Part shown: positions 25,034 to 33,013 of the stretch, in pieces
Layout of the letters: each line of letters opens with the position of its first letter
How positions within the stretch are numbered: position 1 is the first letter of the stretch
Source: Gemmatimonadales bacterium
GTDB taxonomy: Bacteria > Krumholzibacteriota > Krumholzibacteriia > LZORAL124-64-63
Direction: 5' to 3'
Assembly: GCA_019038745.1 (NCBI GenBank)
Contig: JAHOYV010000109.1
Span: 1-39,823, forward strand
DNA: 39,823 nt
The notes under the pieces: generated by a model
What the model was told of the DNA's origin: nothing
The model's database searches: none
The model's input: the letters and a program-made list of their open reading frames with translations, nothing else
Program-made: the position numbers and the translations under genes

Positions 25034-25502
25034 GCGCAGGTAAAGCCCCGCCGGCCCTCCTGTTTAAAACACCGAGGGGGATCGGTTTCGCATTTCCAGG
25101 ATTGGGCCGGCCGGATTGTCAACAATTTCGACAAGCATGTTGAAGAGAATCCCCTACTTTTTCAAGTAAGCTGAGCGGGAAGCCAAAGCCACTATTGGCT
25201 GTTCCACCGATCCCTTTCTCGAGGGGGCATGTCTCTCGGGATCGGGACCGGCGGGGCCAATTTCATTCCTGCTTCGGGATTCAAAGGTGACCAGGTGAAA
25301 GGGAATCCCTTTGCGGTTACAGGAACGAAACGTGGACTTGGCCTCCCTGCTCCCGGTCAAGAAAGCGGATTTTGGATTATTGCGCCTGAAGAACACCTGA
25401 GGATTGTCCAAAGAACTTCTCCCGACTTTTAATTTGTTTTGTTTTAAACAGTTACACAGAAAAAAACACGCGGAAAAACTTGTGTTGATTGTTTCTCAAC
25501 CG
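25034..25502. other. Non-coding interval between convergent genes
   Basis: These 469 bases lie between the triple-receiver gene and the propeller regulator gene, whose 3' ends face each other. Short open frames exist on both strands (67 and 85 codons) but overlap each other, lack Shine-Dalgarno sites and have shadow-like composition. No clear terminator with a T run was found, although the last 70 bases are AT-rich with several A and T runs. I see no recognisable RNA gene. Confidence 0.45.
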
Positions 25503-27683
25503 TCAAAACGTACCACGAAAACCCTCCAGAAGCATGAGGTCACCTTCGCTGGCCCGGGTTCGGGTGTAGAAAATTATCTTTCCATCGGGAGAAATGCTCA
25601 GGCCGGACTCTGCAATGTCCGGTAATTCGGCCAGGATCGTGGAAGCCCCTGATTCGATCTCCTGAAAAACCAGGAAGGCACTGCCTGAGGTTCGCATAAC
25701 CCAGGCGATTTTTTCCTCCAACACGGCCCAGTTGTTGCGATCCCTATGGTCCAGTTGGGCCACCACCAGATCCGGGGGGCCGCCCATGTCCCGAGAGGCC
25801 CGCCAGAGGCCACGCAGACCGGGCCGGGTGAAAAACAAATCCTCCCCGTCCCTGGATTCCATAGCCACCAGCCCACCCCCGCTGGTACGGGCGATCCTTT
25901 GGCCGCTTTCCGGATCCAATTCGTACACCTGCCACTGTCCGTCCACGTCGGAACCCACCAAAAGCCCTCCGCTACGGGACCACGAGGAGAAGACTTCAGC
26001 CAGGCCAGTTGCAGTCATAATTCTGAACGGCCCACCCCGCGAGGCGATAACCATTACCGCCGATAATCCATCCCGAATCACATTGGCTGCTATGGACATG
26101 CCGTCGGGAGACCAGCGAGGATTAGCGATCGAAGCAAATCCAGCCTGAGTCAAACGTTGCAGGTTTCCACCTTCGGCGTCACAAGTCCAGATCTCGGGAG
26201 AACCCGACCGGGAAGAAACAAAGACTACCCGACCGCCTTCGGGCGAAAAAGCAGCAGCCGACTCCCAACGCGTAGAACGCAGAAAGGGCCCTGACTCCAG
26301 TTGCCAAGGGTCGCTGGCCAGAATTTCCAGCCGCCAGATATCCTGATCCACCAGGACCTGCTCGTATACAAGTTCCCCGCTTTGCCGGGCAACAGTGGGA
26401 TTCCAGGCGAAATCTCCGGGCGTGGGCAGCCACTCGGCAGACAAGATCCCGTCATCAGCCAACGGGTCATAACCATCCGGCAGAATGACCCTCCAGAGAT
26501 TGAACAATCCTGCGTGGGCCTCGGCGAAGACGATTCCCGAACCATCCGCCGTCCAGGCCAAGCCCTGCAATTCGGTCATGCCCCCGGTCAACATGCGGGC
26601 CTTTCCTCCCTGGAGCGGAGCCAGGAACACACCGCTACTACCGGTCAGTCCTATTCCAATCCAAGCCAGGGTCCTTCCGTCCGGAGAGATGCGGGGTAGG
26701 AAATTCCCTGCCCCGTCGGAACGATCGATGGAAACCGACTGCACTTTGAGATCATCCAGATCCAACCGGTAGAGGCTATGGTGGCTTTCCCCGGAAGAAC
26801 GGGTGGAAAAAACCAGGCACGCTCCATCCGGAGACCAATCCAGCCCCTCCACCCAGGATTCCACCTCAAGTAGGGTGCGGATTGTCCCCCCGAGTGAAGA
26901 AACGGTGCACAGACAACTCAATGAATCCGACTGCTGAACGAAGGCCACTGTCTGGCCGTCGGACGACCAGGTCGGCCAGGCAGCCCAGCCTGGATCATCG
27001 GTAAGGCGGAGAATGGTCTCGGAATTTCGCTGCTTCAGATAAACATCAATATTGTTCCCCTCGGGACCTGCCCAAATGAAGGCGATCCGCAATCCGTCGG
27101 GAGAAAGGGCGGGGTGCCACTCCCGTCCGGTGAAACTGGTCATCGGCGAAGTTTCCGGCCGGAAAGTAACATCCTGGATCCCGATTGTTTCACTTGGCTG
27201 TGAGGAATTACCTCCCCTGTGCAACAGATGCGAACCGAGGACGGCAACCAGAACAAGGGTCAAGCCGAGGAGCAAGGTAAGTGGAATAAGGAATTTTCTC
27301 GCTGGTCGGGATTCTGATTGAGCGACTTCCCTGGCGGATGGCGCCGGCGAAACCTGGCCGGTTTCCAGGAGCAATCGATAGCCATGATTCCGGATAGTCT
27401 CGATCACCCGGGGTTGCCGGGCCCGGTCCCCGAAGATGCGGCGCAGCTCGGAGATGGCGCGCGTCAGGTTTTCCTCCCCGACCACCGCATCACCCCAGAC
27501 GTCTTCCAGCAAACCCAGCCTGGAACACACCTGGCCTGGGCGCTCGGCCAACCGCAAGAGAACCTGCATCACCCTGGGTTCGACCTGGATTTCACCTTCC
27601 GGACCCTGAATCCGGTTCAGGCCGGGTAGAACGATCCAATCGCCCAGACTGAATGGAGGGCGAAATTCCTGGGAATGATTCAT
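25503..27683 (-). CDS. Membrane-anchored winged-helix regulator with PD40 beta-propeller
   Basis: This 726-residue protein has three parts. Residues about 10-108 form an OmpR/PhoB-type winged helix (PRVMQVLLRLAERPGQVCSR, ENLTRAISELRRIFGD, VIETIRNHGYRLL). A single membrane helix follows at about 131-154. The large C-terminal region is a TolB/WD40-like propeller with many SPDG repeats, for example HPALSPDGLRIAF, TWSSDGQTVAFV, LDWSPDGACLVF, PRISPDGRTLAW and SISPDGKIIFY. The layout matches CadC/ToxR-like one-component regulators, in which the outer domain senses and the inner domain binds DNA. The divergent region upstream carries 11-bp direct repeats suited to such a winged helix, so control of its own gene and of the thioredoxin-RluA operon is likely. 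Confidence 0.9.
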   Translation of the reverse strand: MNHSQEFRPPFSLGDWIVLPGLNRIQGPEGEIQVEPRVMQVLLRLAERPGQVCSRLGLLEDVWGDAVVGEENLTRAISELRRIFGDRARQPRVIETIRNHGYRLLLETGQVSPAPSAREVAQSESRPARKFLIPLTLLLGLTLVLVAVLGSHLLHRGGNSSQPSETIGIQDVTFRPETSPMTSFTGREWHPALSPDGLRIAFIWAGPEGNNIDVYLKQRNSETILRLTDDPGWAAWPTWSSDGQTVAFVQQSDSLSCLCTVSSLGGTIRTLLEVESWVEGLDWSPDGACLVFSTRSSGESHHSLYRLDLDDLKVQSVSIDRSDGAGNFLPRISPDGRTLAWIGIGLTGSSGVFLAPLQGGKARMLTGGMTELQGLAWTADGSGIVFAEAHAGLFNLWRVILPDGYDPLADDGILSAEWLPTPGDFAWNPTVARQSGELVYEQVLVDQDIWRLEILASDPWQLESGPFLRSTRWESAAAFSPEGGRVVFVSSRSGSPEIWTCDAEGGNLQRLTQAGFASIANPRWSPDGMSIAANVIRDGLSAVMVIASRGGPFRIMTATGLAEVFSSWSRSGGLLVGSDVDGQWQVYELDPESGQRIARTSGGGLVAMESRDGEDLFFTRPGLRGLWRASRDMGGPPDLVVAQLDHRDRNNWAVLEEKIAWVMRTSGSAFLVFQEIESGASTILAELPDIAESGLSISPDGKIIFYTRTRASEGDLMLLEGFRGTF

Positions 27684-27720
27684 TATTCAAGCCACTCGTA
27701 TTTCAAACGAATTCCAAAGA

Positions 27721-27742
27721 CTCAGCTGAAACTCAGCTGAAA
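27721..27742 (+). promoter_or_regulatory. Direct repeat resembling an OmpR/PhoB-family binding site
   Basis: CTCAGCTGAAA occurs twice in tandem, giving the pattern CTCAGCT-GAAA-CTCAGCT-GAAA. Seven-base cores separated by an A-rich four-base spacer, with an 11-bp period, are the geometry of pho boxes bound by OmpR/PhoB-type winged helices. The repeat ends 17 bases before the TATACT at 27760-27765, so it covers the -35 position of a promoter aimed at the thioredoxin gene. The adjacent divergent gene encodes a winged-helix regulator. The repeat itself is certain; the binding role is inferred. Confidence 0.65.
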
Positions 27743-27757
27743 AATTTGTCGGGTATT

Positions 27758-27765
27758 AGTATACT
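27758..27765. promoter_or_regulatory. Candidate -10 elements of the divergent promoters
   Basis: The palindrome AGTATACT gives a TATACT -10 hexamer on both strands. On the plus strand it would start transcription near 27772, about 90 bases before the thioredoxin start, with CTGAAA at 27737-27742 as a poor -35 inside the direct repeat, as in activator-dependent promoters. On the minus strand the same bases could serve the regulator gene. Confidence 0.4.
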
Positions 27766-27793
27766 GAATGATATCCTGCAAAACTATGGAGGA

Positions 27794-27815
27794 CATTGCG
27801 GGATCATTGCGGGAT
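27794..27815. repeat. Second 11-bp tandem repeat in the thioredoxin leader
   Basis: CATTGCGGGAT is repeated exactly twice without a spacer. The unit differs from the repeat at 27721-27742 but has the same 11-bp period, and it lies in the predicted 5' untranslated region of the thioredoxin gene. It may be a second protein site or a simple slippage duplication. Confidence 0.6.
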
Positions 27816-27864
27816 CATGGTCGGACATCACCTTAAATCATGTCTACCTAACCGGAGGTGCGCG

Positions 27865-28485
27865 TTGGAATTCCCAGAGACGGCTCCCCAAGCAAAAGCC
27901 AAAGGCATTACTTATCCCGCCTACCTGGATTTGATAACCAGGCAGGCAGCCGCAGAGACCGTGGGAATGACTCCCGATGAAGCCCAGAAGGTGGAATTCA
28001 CGAAGTTGAATCTGCATCGCTCCGAAAGGATCGGACGTACCTGGAAACCCAGCGAAACCTTGGCTGAACGACTGGTCAGAATCGAATCGGTTCAACTCTG
28101 GATGGTGCTGACCGAGCCCTGGTGCGGAGATTCCGCCCAGTGCTTGCCGGCCATCGCCACTCTGGCCCAGATGAATTCCCTGGTGGATCTACGCCTGGTC
28201 CTGAGGGACGAGAATCTGCCGATCATGGACCAGTTCCTGACCGACGGCAAACGCAGTATCCCCCGTCTGGTGATCTTCGATTCCTCGGGCCGGGTTCTGG
28301 GCCAGTGGGGCCCCCGACCCGCCGAAGCCCAGGCCGTCTTTGACCAGGCAAAGACCGCCGGATTGGAGAAACCCGAGATCCTTGAAAAGCTGCACCTGTG
28401 GTATGGGCGGGATCGGGGTAGCGCCCTGGACAGAGAGCTCAGCGAGCTCCTGGAAAAAATCTCGACCCGGACCCTGAAGCGATGA
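27865..28485 (+). CDS. Thioredoxin-fold protein (Thioredoxin_9-like)
   Basis: The TTG at 27865 is preceded by GGAGGTG at ideal spacing and gives a 206-residue product; the frame is open upstream to 27796 but has no ribosome site. The protein has a helical N-terminal part, then a thioredoxin fold with TEPWCGDSAQCLPAIATLAQ at about residue 85, followed by LRLVLRDENLPIMDQFLTDG and RSIPRLVIFDSSGRVLGQWGPRP, with the cis-Pro. The cysteines are spaced CX5C, unlike the CXXC of classic thioredoxins. It may be a redox protein or a structural relative. There is no signal peptide, so it is cytoplasmic. It shares ATGA with the next gene and is coupled to it. Confidence 0.82.
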   Translation: MEFPETAPQAKAKGITYPAYLDLITRQAAAETVGMTPDEAQKVEFTKLNLHRSERIGRTWKPSETLAERLVRIESVQLWMVLTEPWCGDSAQCLPAIATLAQMNSLVDLRLVLRDENLPIMDQFLTDGKRSIPRLVIFDSSGRVLGQWGPRPAEAQAVFDQAKTAGLEKPEILEKLHLWYGRDRGSALDRELSELLEKISTRTLKR

Positions 28486-30101
28486 TCCTCTACCAGAATC
28501 ACCAATGGCTCGTCGTGAACAAGCCAGCCGGCATGGCCACGCACGCACCGCGAGCGGGTGAACTCGGAGTTGTAGAGTGGTTGGAAGTCCACCTGGGGCG
28601 AAAGACCCACGTTGTTTCCCGGCTGGACCGCGGCACGACGGGCGTCTTGATGCTGGCCCTGGATTCGGCGGTTGCGGCGACTGCCCAGAAAATCCATGAA
28701 GACGGAGGGGCGACAAAAATTTATGAGTTCTTTTCACCGTTGAACTCCGAGCAACTTGGACTTGGCGAGTCCTGGATCAGAGAGGATGAGCTTGATGAAA
28801 AGCCAGCTCGAACGGTTTTCCACCGGGTTGAAACCTTCGACCCGGGGTCCGGGGCCCGCAGCCTGTTGGGTACCGGACAACAACCCGTCCTGTTGACCAG
28901 GTACCGGGCCGAGATCACTCGCGGCCGTTGGCATCAGATCCGACGGCACGCGGCCGCTTCGGGTCTACCCATCCTGGGCGACGACGAGCACGGCGGGGCA
29001 CCTTGGCCGCGCCTGTGTCTGCACTGCGCCGAGGTTCGCTGGCCCGGACTGGATCAGCCGCTGACCGCAGAACTACCGCCCTCATTCCGGGAAATGCTTC
29101 AAGACAAAGCGGGTGGAGCTGGGGCCGCGGAATTAGGATTCGCCCTCTGCCGGGACCGTCGCGGGTCTTGGCTGCAGGAAATCACCGATTCGTCGCGGGT
29201 AGTCCATCGAAATGAGATCCGAAACCTGCCCGTTGCAGTCGATGTGTTCGGCGAATGGTTCAAGGCCGCCTGGTTCGACGAGGAGGCCGACCCGGAAAAA
29301 CGTGACCGCCGGCTGGAGCCGCTTTTGGACCTGGTCGCCCAACGCGCCGGCTGCCGTGGAGGTGTCCTGCGGATCCACCGGAGCAATCCACATCAGAGGA
29401 AGCTGGTCACTGAAACGAGGGTAATCGGAGAACCGCCCCCGGAAAGTTTCACCGCTACCGAACACGGCCTTCGTTACGAGATCAACCTGACCCGTACCCA
29501 ACACCCCGGATTATTTCTGGATCAGCGGGATTCCCGTCGTCGGATTGCGCTGATGGCCGAGGGGAAACGTCTGGCCAACCTCTTCGCCTTTACTTGCTCT
29601 TTTTCGGTAGCGGCTGCTGCATCCGGCGCGGAAGTGGCTTTTTCGGTAGACCTGGCCCGCTCCTGCCTGAACACGGGCAAGACGAATTTCGAGCTCAACG
29701 GGCTGGCCGAAACCGGACGGGGCAAGTTCATCCAGGAGGACACTCGCAAATGGTTCAAGCGACAACTGCGGCGGAAGGAAAACAAGCCCGAGGAGTTCCA
29801 GGCGTTGGATCTTGTCGTCTGTGACCCCCCGGTGTTCGCCTCATCCCGGGACGGCGGTCAATTCATTCTGGAAAAGGAGTGGCCGGGGTTGGTCCGGGAC
29901 ACCGCCTCCCTGCTGGCTCAGACCGGCACGGCTGTATTCGCGAACAACCATCGGACCGGCAACGAGGATTCCTACCGAAACGCTCTGCGTGAGTTCTTCC
30001 AGGAGGTCGTTCATCACCGTCCTCCCCTGGATTTTCCCGTCCTCAAGAATCAGCCGCCCCATGTGCGCATCTATTTTTGCAAGGGCCTCAAGAGTGATTG
30101 A
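28482..30101 (+). CDS. Fused RluA-family pseudouridine synthase and RlmI/RlmL-type methyltransferase
   Basis: Two RNA-modification modules lie in one 539-residue chain. Residues about 1-205 are an RluA-type pseudouridine synthase: LVVNKPAGMATHA, the catalytic Asp49 in VSRLDRGTTGVLMLA (the usual His before RLD is Ser), and TRGRWHQIRRHAAASGLPILGDDEHGG. Residues about 230-539 match class I methyltransferases of the COG1092 group: YEINLTRTQHPGLFLDQRDSR, the SAM site LFAFTCSFSVAAAASGA, SVDLARSCLNTGKTNFELNGL, and the motif IV DPPVFASS. The protein probably modifies two rRNA or tRNA positions near each other. It is coupled to the thioredoxin-like gene and overlaps the convergent gene at 30088 by 14 bases. 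The target site is not known. Confidence 0.9.
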   Translation: MILYQNHQWLVVNKPAGMATHAPRAGELGVVEWLEVHLGRKTHVVSRLDRGTTGVLMLALDSAVAATAQKIHEDGGATKIYEFFSPLNSEQLGLGESWIREDELDEKPARTVFHRVETFDPGSGARSLLGTGQQPVLLTRYRAEITRGRWHQIRRHAAASGLPILGDDEHGGAPWPRLCLHCAEVRWPGLDQPLTAELPPSFREMLQDKAGGAGAAELGFALCRDRRGSWLQEITDSSRVVHRNEIRNLPVAVDVFGEWFKAAWFDEEADPEKRDRRLEPLLDLVAQRAGCRGGVLRIHRSNPHQRKLVTETRVIGEPPPESFTATEHGLRYEINLTRTQHPGLFLDQRDSRRRIALMAEGKRLANLFAFTCSFSVAAAASGAEVAFSVDLARSCLNTGKTNFELNGLAETGRGKFIQEDTRKWFKRQLRRKENKPEEFQALDLVVCDPPVFASSRDGGQFILEKEWPGLVRDTASLLAQTGTAVFANNHRTGNEDSYRNALREFFQEVVHHRPPLDFPVLKNQPPHVRIYFCKGLKSD

Positions 30102-30978
30102 CCAGGCCCATTTCCACCACGTTCATCATTTCCTCATAGGAATCTTCCAGCCGGTCGCGGTAGGGCTCGATCGAATCCAGTAGTTGCGGGGGCAACCCCT
30201 CTTCCCAAAGAATCCGCCGGGGCTCAGTTTCCATCGCTTCGACCTCGGCGGCCAGATCGACGCGCCACTGCATCAGGTCCGGATCGTCAACACCGTCCAG
30301 ACGACGATCCAATTCCTCCAACTGATTTCTGACGATAAGGCCCAGGGCCTTGTTCAGGTAACGGCGTGTCTCCTTCGCCCGCAAATCCCGAACCCCCTCG
30401 GAATCATCCTCTTGGCGGTGTACTCCCCAGCGGATGGGACCTGACTGTTCATCCTCGTCCTCAGGCCCCGTGACCTGAAAATCCGGCCCATCGGACGGAT
30501 CCTTTTCCAGGACTCCGAAAAAGGCCAGAGAGTAGATGTACTGGTACTCCCCCAGGCCCATGCCGCGTGCCAGCAGGACATGATTCCTCTCCTCGATAAA
30601 GGCCATCATGGCCGGGATGAATCCGATCCCCGCCTTGATCTTGTCGAAGGCCCTGGCTGGACCCCGAGGCATCGACTTGTCCTCCAGCCTGGCCATCAGA
30701 AGGGATGATTCATCCCGCGACGGAGCCAACTCCTGGCGCACGGCAAGGAAGATCTCCATCCGGTCCGCCGGGATCCGCCCTTCCGGATCGGGTACAAAAT
30801 CCTTGGCGTGCCCCAACTGCGCGTCCAGTTCGTTAAAACTCTCTTCAATCCCATCGGCCTTGTCCACGATCTGGCGAACGCTGAAATATCCGCATGTGCC
30901 CACGGCCCCTATGATGAGCAGGAAAAAGCCGCAGCCGATGCCGCAACCGATCGCCCATTTCTTTCCTGTACTGGCCAT
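30088..30978 (-). CDS. Single-pass membrane protein of unknown function
   Basis: A good AGGAGATAA site precedes the ATG. The N-terminus has a Gly/Cys-rich membrane segment (WAIGCGIGCGFFLLIIGAVGTCGYF) that anchors the protein. The remaining 260 residues are charged, largely helical and probably outside the cytoplasm, with an acidic insert (TGPEDEDEQSG) at about residue 165. I do not recognise the family. The 3' end overlaps the RluA-methyltransferase gene on the other strand. A tandem 10-base duplication (TCCTGGTGA at 30987-31006) just upstream creates two copies of the CAGGA ribosome site. The function is unknown. Confidence 0.75.
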   Translation of the reverse strand: MASTGKKWAIGCGIGCGFFLLIIGAVGTCGYFSVRQIVDKADGIEESFNELDAQLGHAKDFVPDPEGRIPADRMEIFLAVRQELAPSRDESSLLMARLEDKSMPRGPARAFDKIKAGIGFIPAMMAFIEERNHVLLARGMGLGEYQYIYSLAFFGVLEKDPSDGPDFQVTGPEDEDEQSGPIRWGVHRQEDDSEGVRDLRAKETRRYLNKALGLIVRNQLEELDRRLDGVDDPDLMQWRVDLAAEVEAMETEPRRILWEEGLPPQLLDSIEPYRDRLEDSYEEMMNVVEMGLVNHS

Positions 30979-31012
30979 GATTTATCTCCTGGTGATTCCT
31001 GGTGACTCGATA

Positions 31013-31043
31013 GATCTTCGGTGAAGATCCGGCCCGGGCCGGA
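31013..31043. repeat. Two adjacent hairpins in the divergent interval upstream of ettA
   Basis: GATCTTC-GGT-GAAGATC (31013-31029) is followed directly by the 16-bp palindrome TCCGGCCCGGGCCGGA (31028-31043). The pair lies between the divergent membrane protein gene and ettA, about 35 bases upstream of the former. It could be an mRNA leader structure for the minus-strand gene or a protein site. No T run follows. Confidence 0.6.
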
Positions 31044-31232
31044 CCACTCCAGTACCCACTGGCCAGGGAATTTGTTCAACAAAAGCGCCTAATAAATTCC
31101 GGTTTTCCCATTCCGGTTGCCTCCGGTGCCGTTTGGAGTGATCATAGGCTAGCCTGGATCATGAAAAAGGTCCAATGGTGAACCTGGGAATAATCCGCCT
31201 AAACACTTCCATTTCAGTTACGCGAGGTAGTC

Positions 31233-32912
31233 ATGGCTCAGCAATATATCTTCACGATGAAGGGTTTGAAAAAGATCGTCCCTCCCAACCGGGAGATCCT
31301 CAAGGACATATGGCTGTCATTCTATCCGGGAGCCAAGATCGGCATCATCGGACTGAACGGGGCAGGAAAAAGCACGCTTCTGAAGATCATGGCCGGCCTG
31401 GACGACGACTTTATCGGGGAAGCCTTTCCCGATCCCTCCATCAAGATCGGGTTCCTGCCCCAGGAGCCTTCCCTCGACCTCGATAAGAACGTGAAGGCCA
31501 ACGTGGAGATGGCCCTGGGCGACATAAAGACCAAGCTGGACCGCTTCAATGCCATCTCGGTTGAAATGTGCGAGCCCATGGACGACGACGCGATGAACAA
31601 ACTGATGGAGGAGATGGGCAACCTCCAAACCGAGATCGACGCCGCCGACGGCTGGGATCTGGACCGACATCTGGAAATCGCGATGGACGCCCTGCGCTGC
31701 CCGCCGGGTGATGCCGACGTGAGCAAGCTTTCCGGCGGCGAAGTGCGGCGCGTTGCGCTCTGTCGTCTGCTGCTGGAAAAACCCGACCTGCTGCTCCTGG
31801 ATGAGCCGACCAATCACCTGGACGCCGAGTCGGTCGCCTGGCTGGAACGCCATCTGCGGGAGTACGAAGGCACCGTCGTCCTGGTCACCCACGACCGCTA
31901 CTTCCTGGACAACGTCACCGGCTGGATCCTGGAACTGGACCAGGGTCACGGCATCCCCTGGGAAGGCAACTACTCTTCCTGGCTGGAGCAGAAACAGGAA
32001 AAACTCCTGAAGCAGGAAAAGAAGGACAACAAACGCCTGAAAACCCTCGAACGAGAATTGGAGTGGGTCAACGCCTCGCAGAAAGCCCGTCAGAAAAAGA
32101 GTAAGGCCCGCGTGTCGCGCTACGAAGATCTGGTCAGCGAGGAACGGGAGATGCGTCGTTCCGCTTCCCAGATCCGCATCCCGGTGGGAGAACGCCTGGG
32201 CAACATCGTCGTTAAATCAGAAGGTCTCAAGAAGGCCTATGGCGACCAATTGCTATTTGACGATCTGAATTTCGACCTGCCCCGCGGAGGCATCGTGGGC
32301 GTTGTCGGCCCCAACGGCGCAGGAAAAACAACAGTGATGCGCCTGATTACCGGCCAGGAACAACCCGACGACGGCACCCTGATAATCGGCGATACCGTGA
32401 ACATCGCCTACGTGGACCAGAGCCGGGACGATCTGGATGGTGAAAAATCCGTCTACGAAAATATTTCCGGTGGCGCCGAGGAACTGGATCTGGGCGGGGT
32501 GATGGTCAACAGCCGAGCCTACTGCTCGGGCTTCAACTTCAAGGGCCACGAACAACAGCGAAAGGTGGGCACTCTCTCGGGCGGCGAGCGCAATCGGGTC
32601 CACCTGGCCCGACTACTCAAAAGCGGAGCCAACCTGATTCTGCTGGATGAGCCTACCAACGACCTGGACGTGGACACCTTGCGCGCCCTCGAGGACGCTC
32701 TGGTCGAGTTCGGTGGCTGCCTGGTCGTGGTCAGCCATGATCGCTGGTTCCTGGACCGACTCTGCACTCACACCCTGGCCTTCGAGGGAGACAGCAACGT
32801 CTTCTGGTACGAGGGCAGTTACTCCGAGTACGAAGCCGACCGCAAGCGGCGGTTGGGCGAGGATGCCGATCAGCCTCATCGGATCAAATATCGGAAGTTG
32901 ACTCGTGGCTAA
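31233..32912 (+). CDS. ettA: Energy-dependent translational throttle protein EttA (ABC-F)
   Basis: EttA is a cytoplasmic ABC-F ATPase that binds the ribosomal E site and gates early elongation according to the ADP/ATP ratio. The protein has 559 residues, close to the 555 of E. coli. Two ABC domains are clear. The first has GLNGAGKSTLLKIM, LSGGEVRRVALCRLL and LLLLDEPTNHLDAESVAWLE. The second has GPNGAGKTTVMRLI, LSGGERNRVHLARLL and LILLDEPTNDLDVDTL. Between them lie the arm region (about residues 95-135) and the basic linker (KTLERELEWVNASQKARQKKSKARVSRYEDL) typical of EttA. GAGGTAG precedes the ATG. Confidence 0.96.
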   Translation: MAQQYIFTMKGLKKIVPPNREILKDIWLSFYPGAKIGIIGLNGAGKSTLLKIMAGLDDDFIGEAFPDPSIKIGFLPQEPSLDLDKNVKANVEMALGDIKTKLDRFNAISVEMCEPMDDDAMNKLMEEMGNLQTEIDAADGWDLDRHLEIAMDALRCPPGDADVSKLSGGEVRRVALCRLLLEKPDLLLLDEPTNHLDAESVAWLERHLREYEGTVVLVTHDRYFLDNVTGWILELDQGHGIPWEGNYSSWLEQKQEKLLKQEKKDNKRLKTLERELEWVNASQKARQKKSKARVSRYEDLVSEEREMRRSASQIRIPVGERLGNIVVKSEGLKKAYGDQLLFDDLNFDLPRGGIVGVVGPNGAGKTTVMRLITGQEQPDDGTLIIGDTVNIAYVDQSRDDLDGEKSVYENISGGAEELDLGGVMVNSRAYCSGFNFKGHEQQRKVGTLSGGERNRVHLARLLKSGANLILLDEPTNDLDVDTLRALEDALVEFGGCLVVVSHDRWFLDRLCTHTLAFEGDSNVFWYEGSYSEYEADRKRRLGEDADQPHRIKYRKLTRG

Positions 32913-32938
32913 GTTCTATTAAGCCCAATGATTTTATC

Positions 32939-32966
32939 TTGACCATTAACGTGCTTATGTTAAAAT
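32939..32966 (+). promoter_or_regulatory. Promoter with embedded inverted repeat for the AAA_14 ATPase gene
   Basis: TTGACC (32939-32944) and TAAAAT (32961-32966) are 16 bases apart, a strong sigma-70-like match. The spacer and -10 contain TTAAC-N8-GTTAA (32946-32963), and a 10-bp palindrome AGTCGCGACT (32967-32976) lies at the expected start point. Either could be an operator. Confidence 0.6.
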
Positions 32967-33013
32967 AGTCGCGACTAAACAAAGACAAACAGCAATACAG
33001 GCAGGGTTATCTT

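Noticed and set aside
25154..25432. Overlapping short open frames on both strands (67 and 85 codons)
   Set aside because: No Shine-Dalgarno, no recognisable motif, Ser/Arg/Pro-rich composition, and the frames overlap each other.
30987..31006. Tandem 10-base duplication as a possible attachment site
   Set aside because: It is a local duplication around a ribosome-binding sequence, with no integrase or tRNA nearby.
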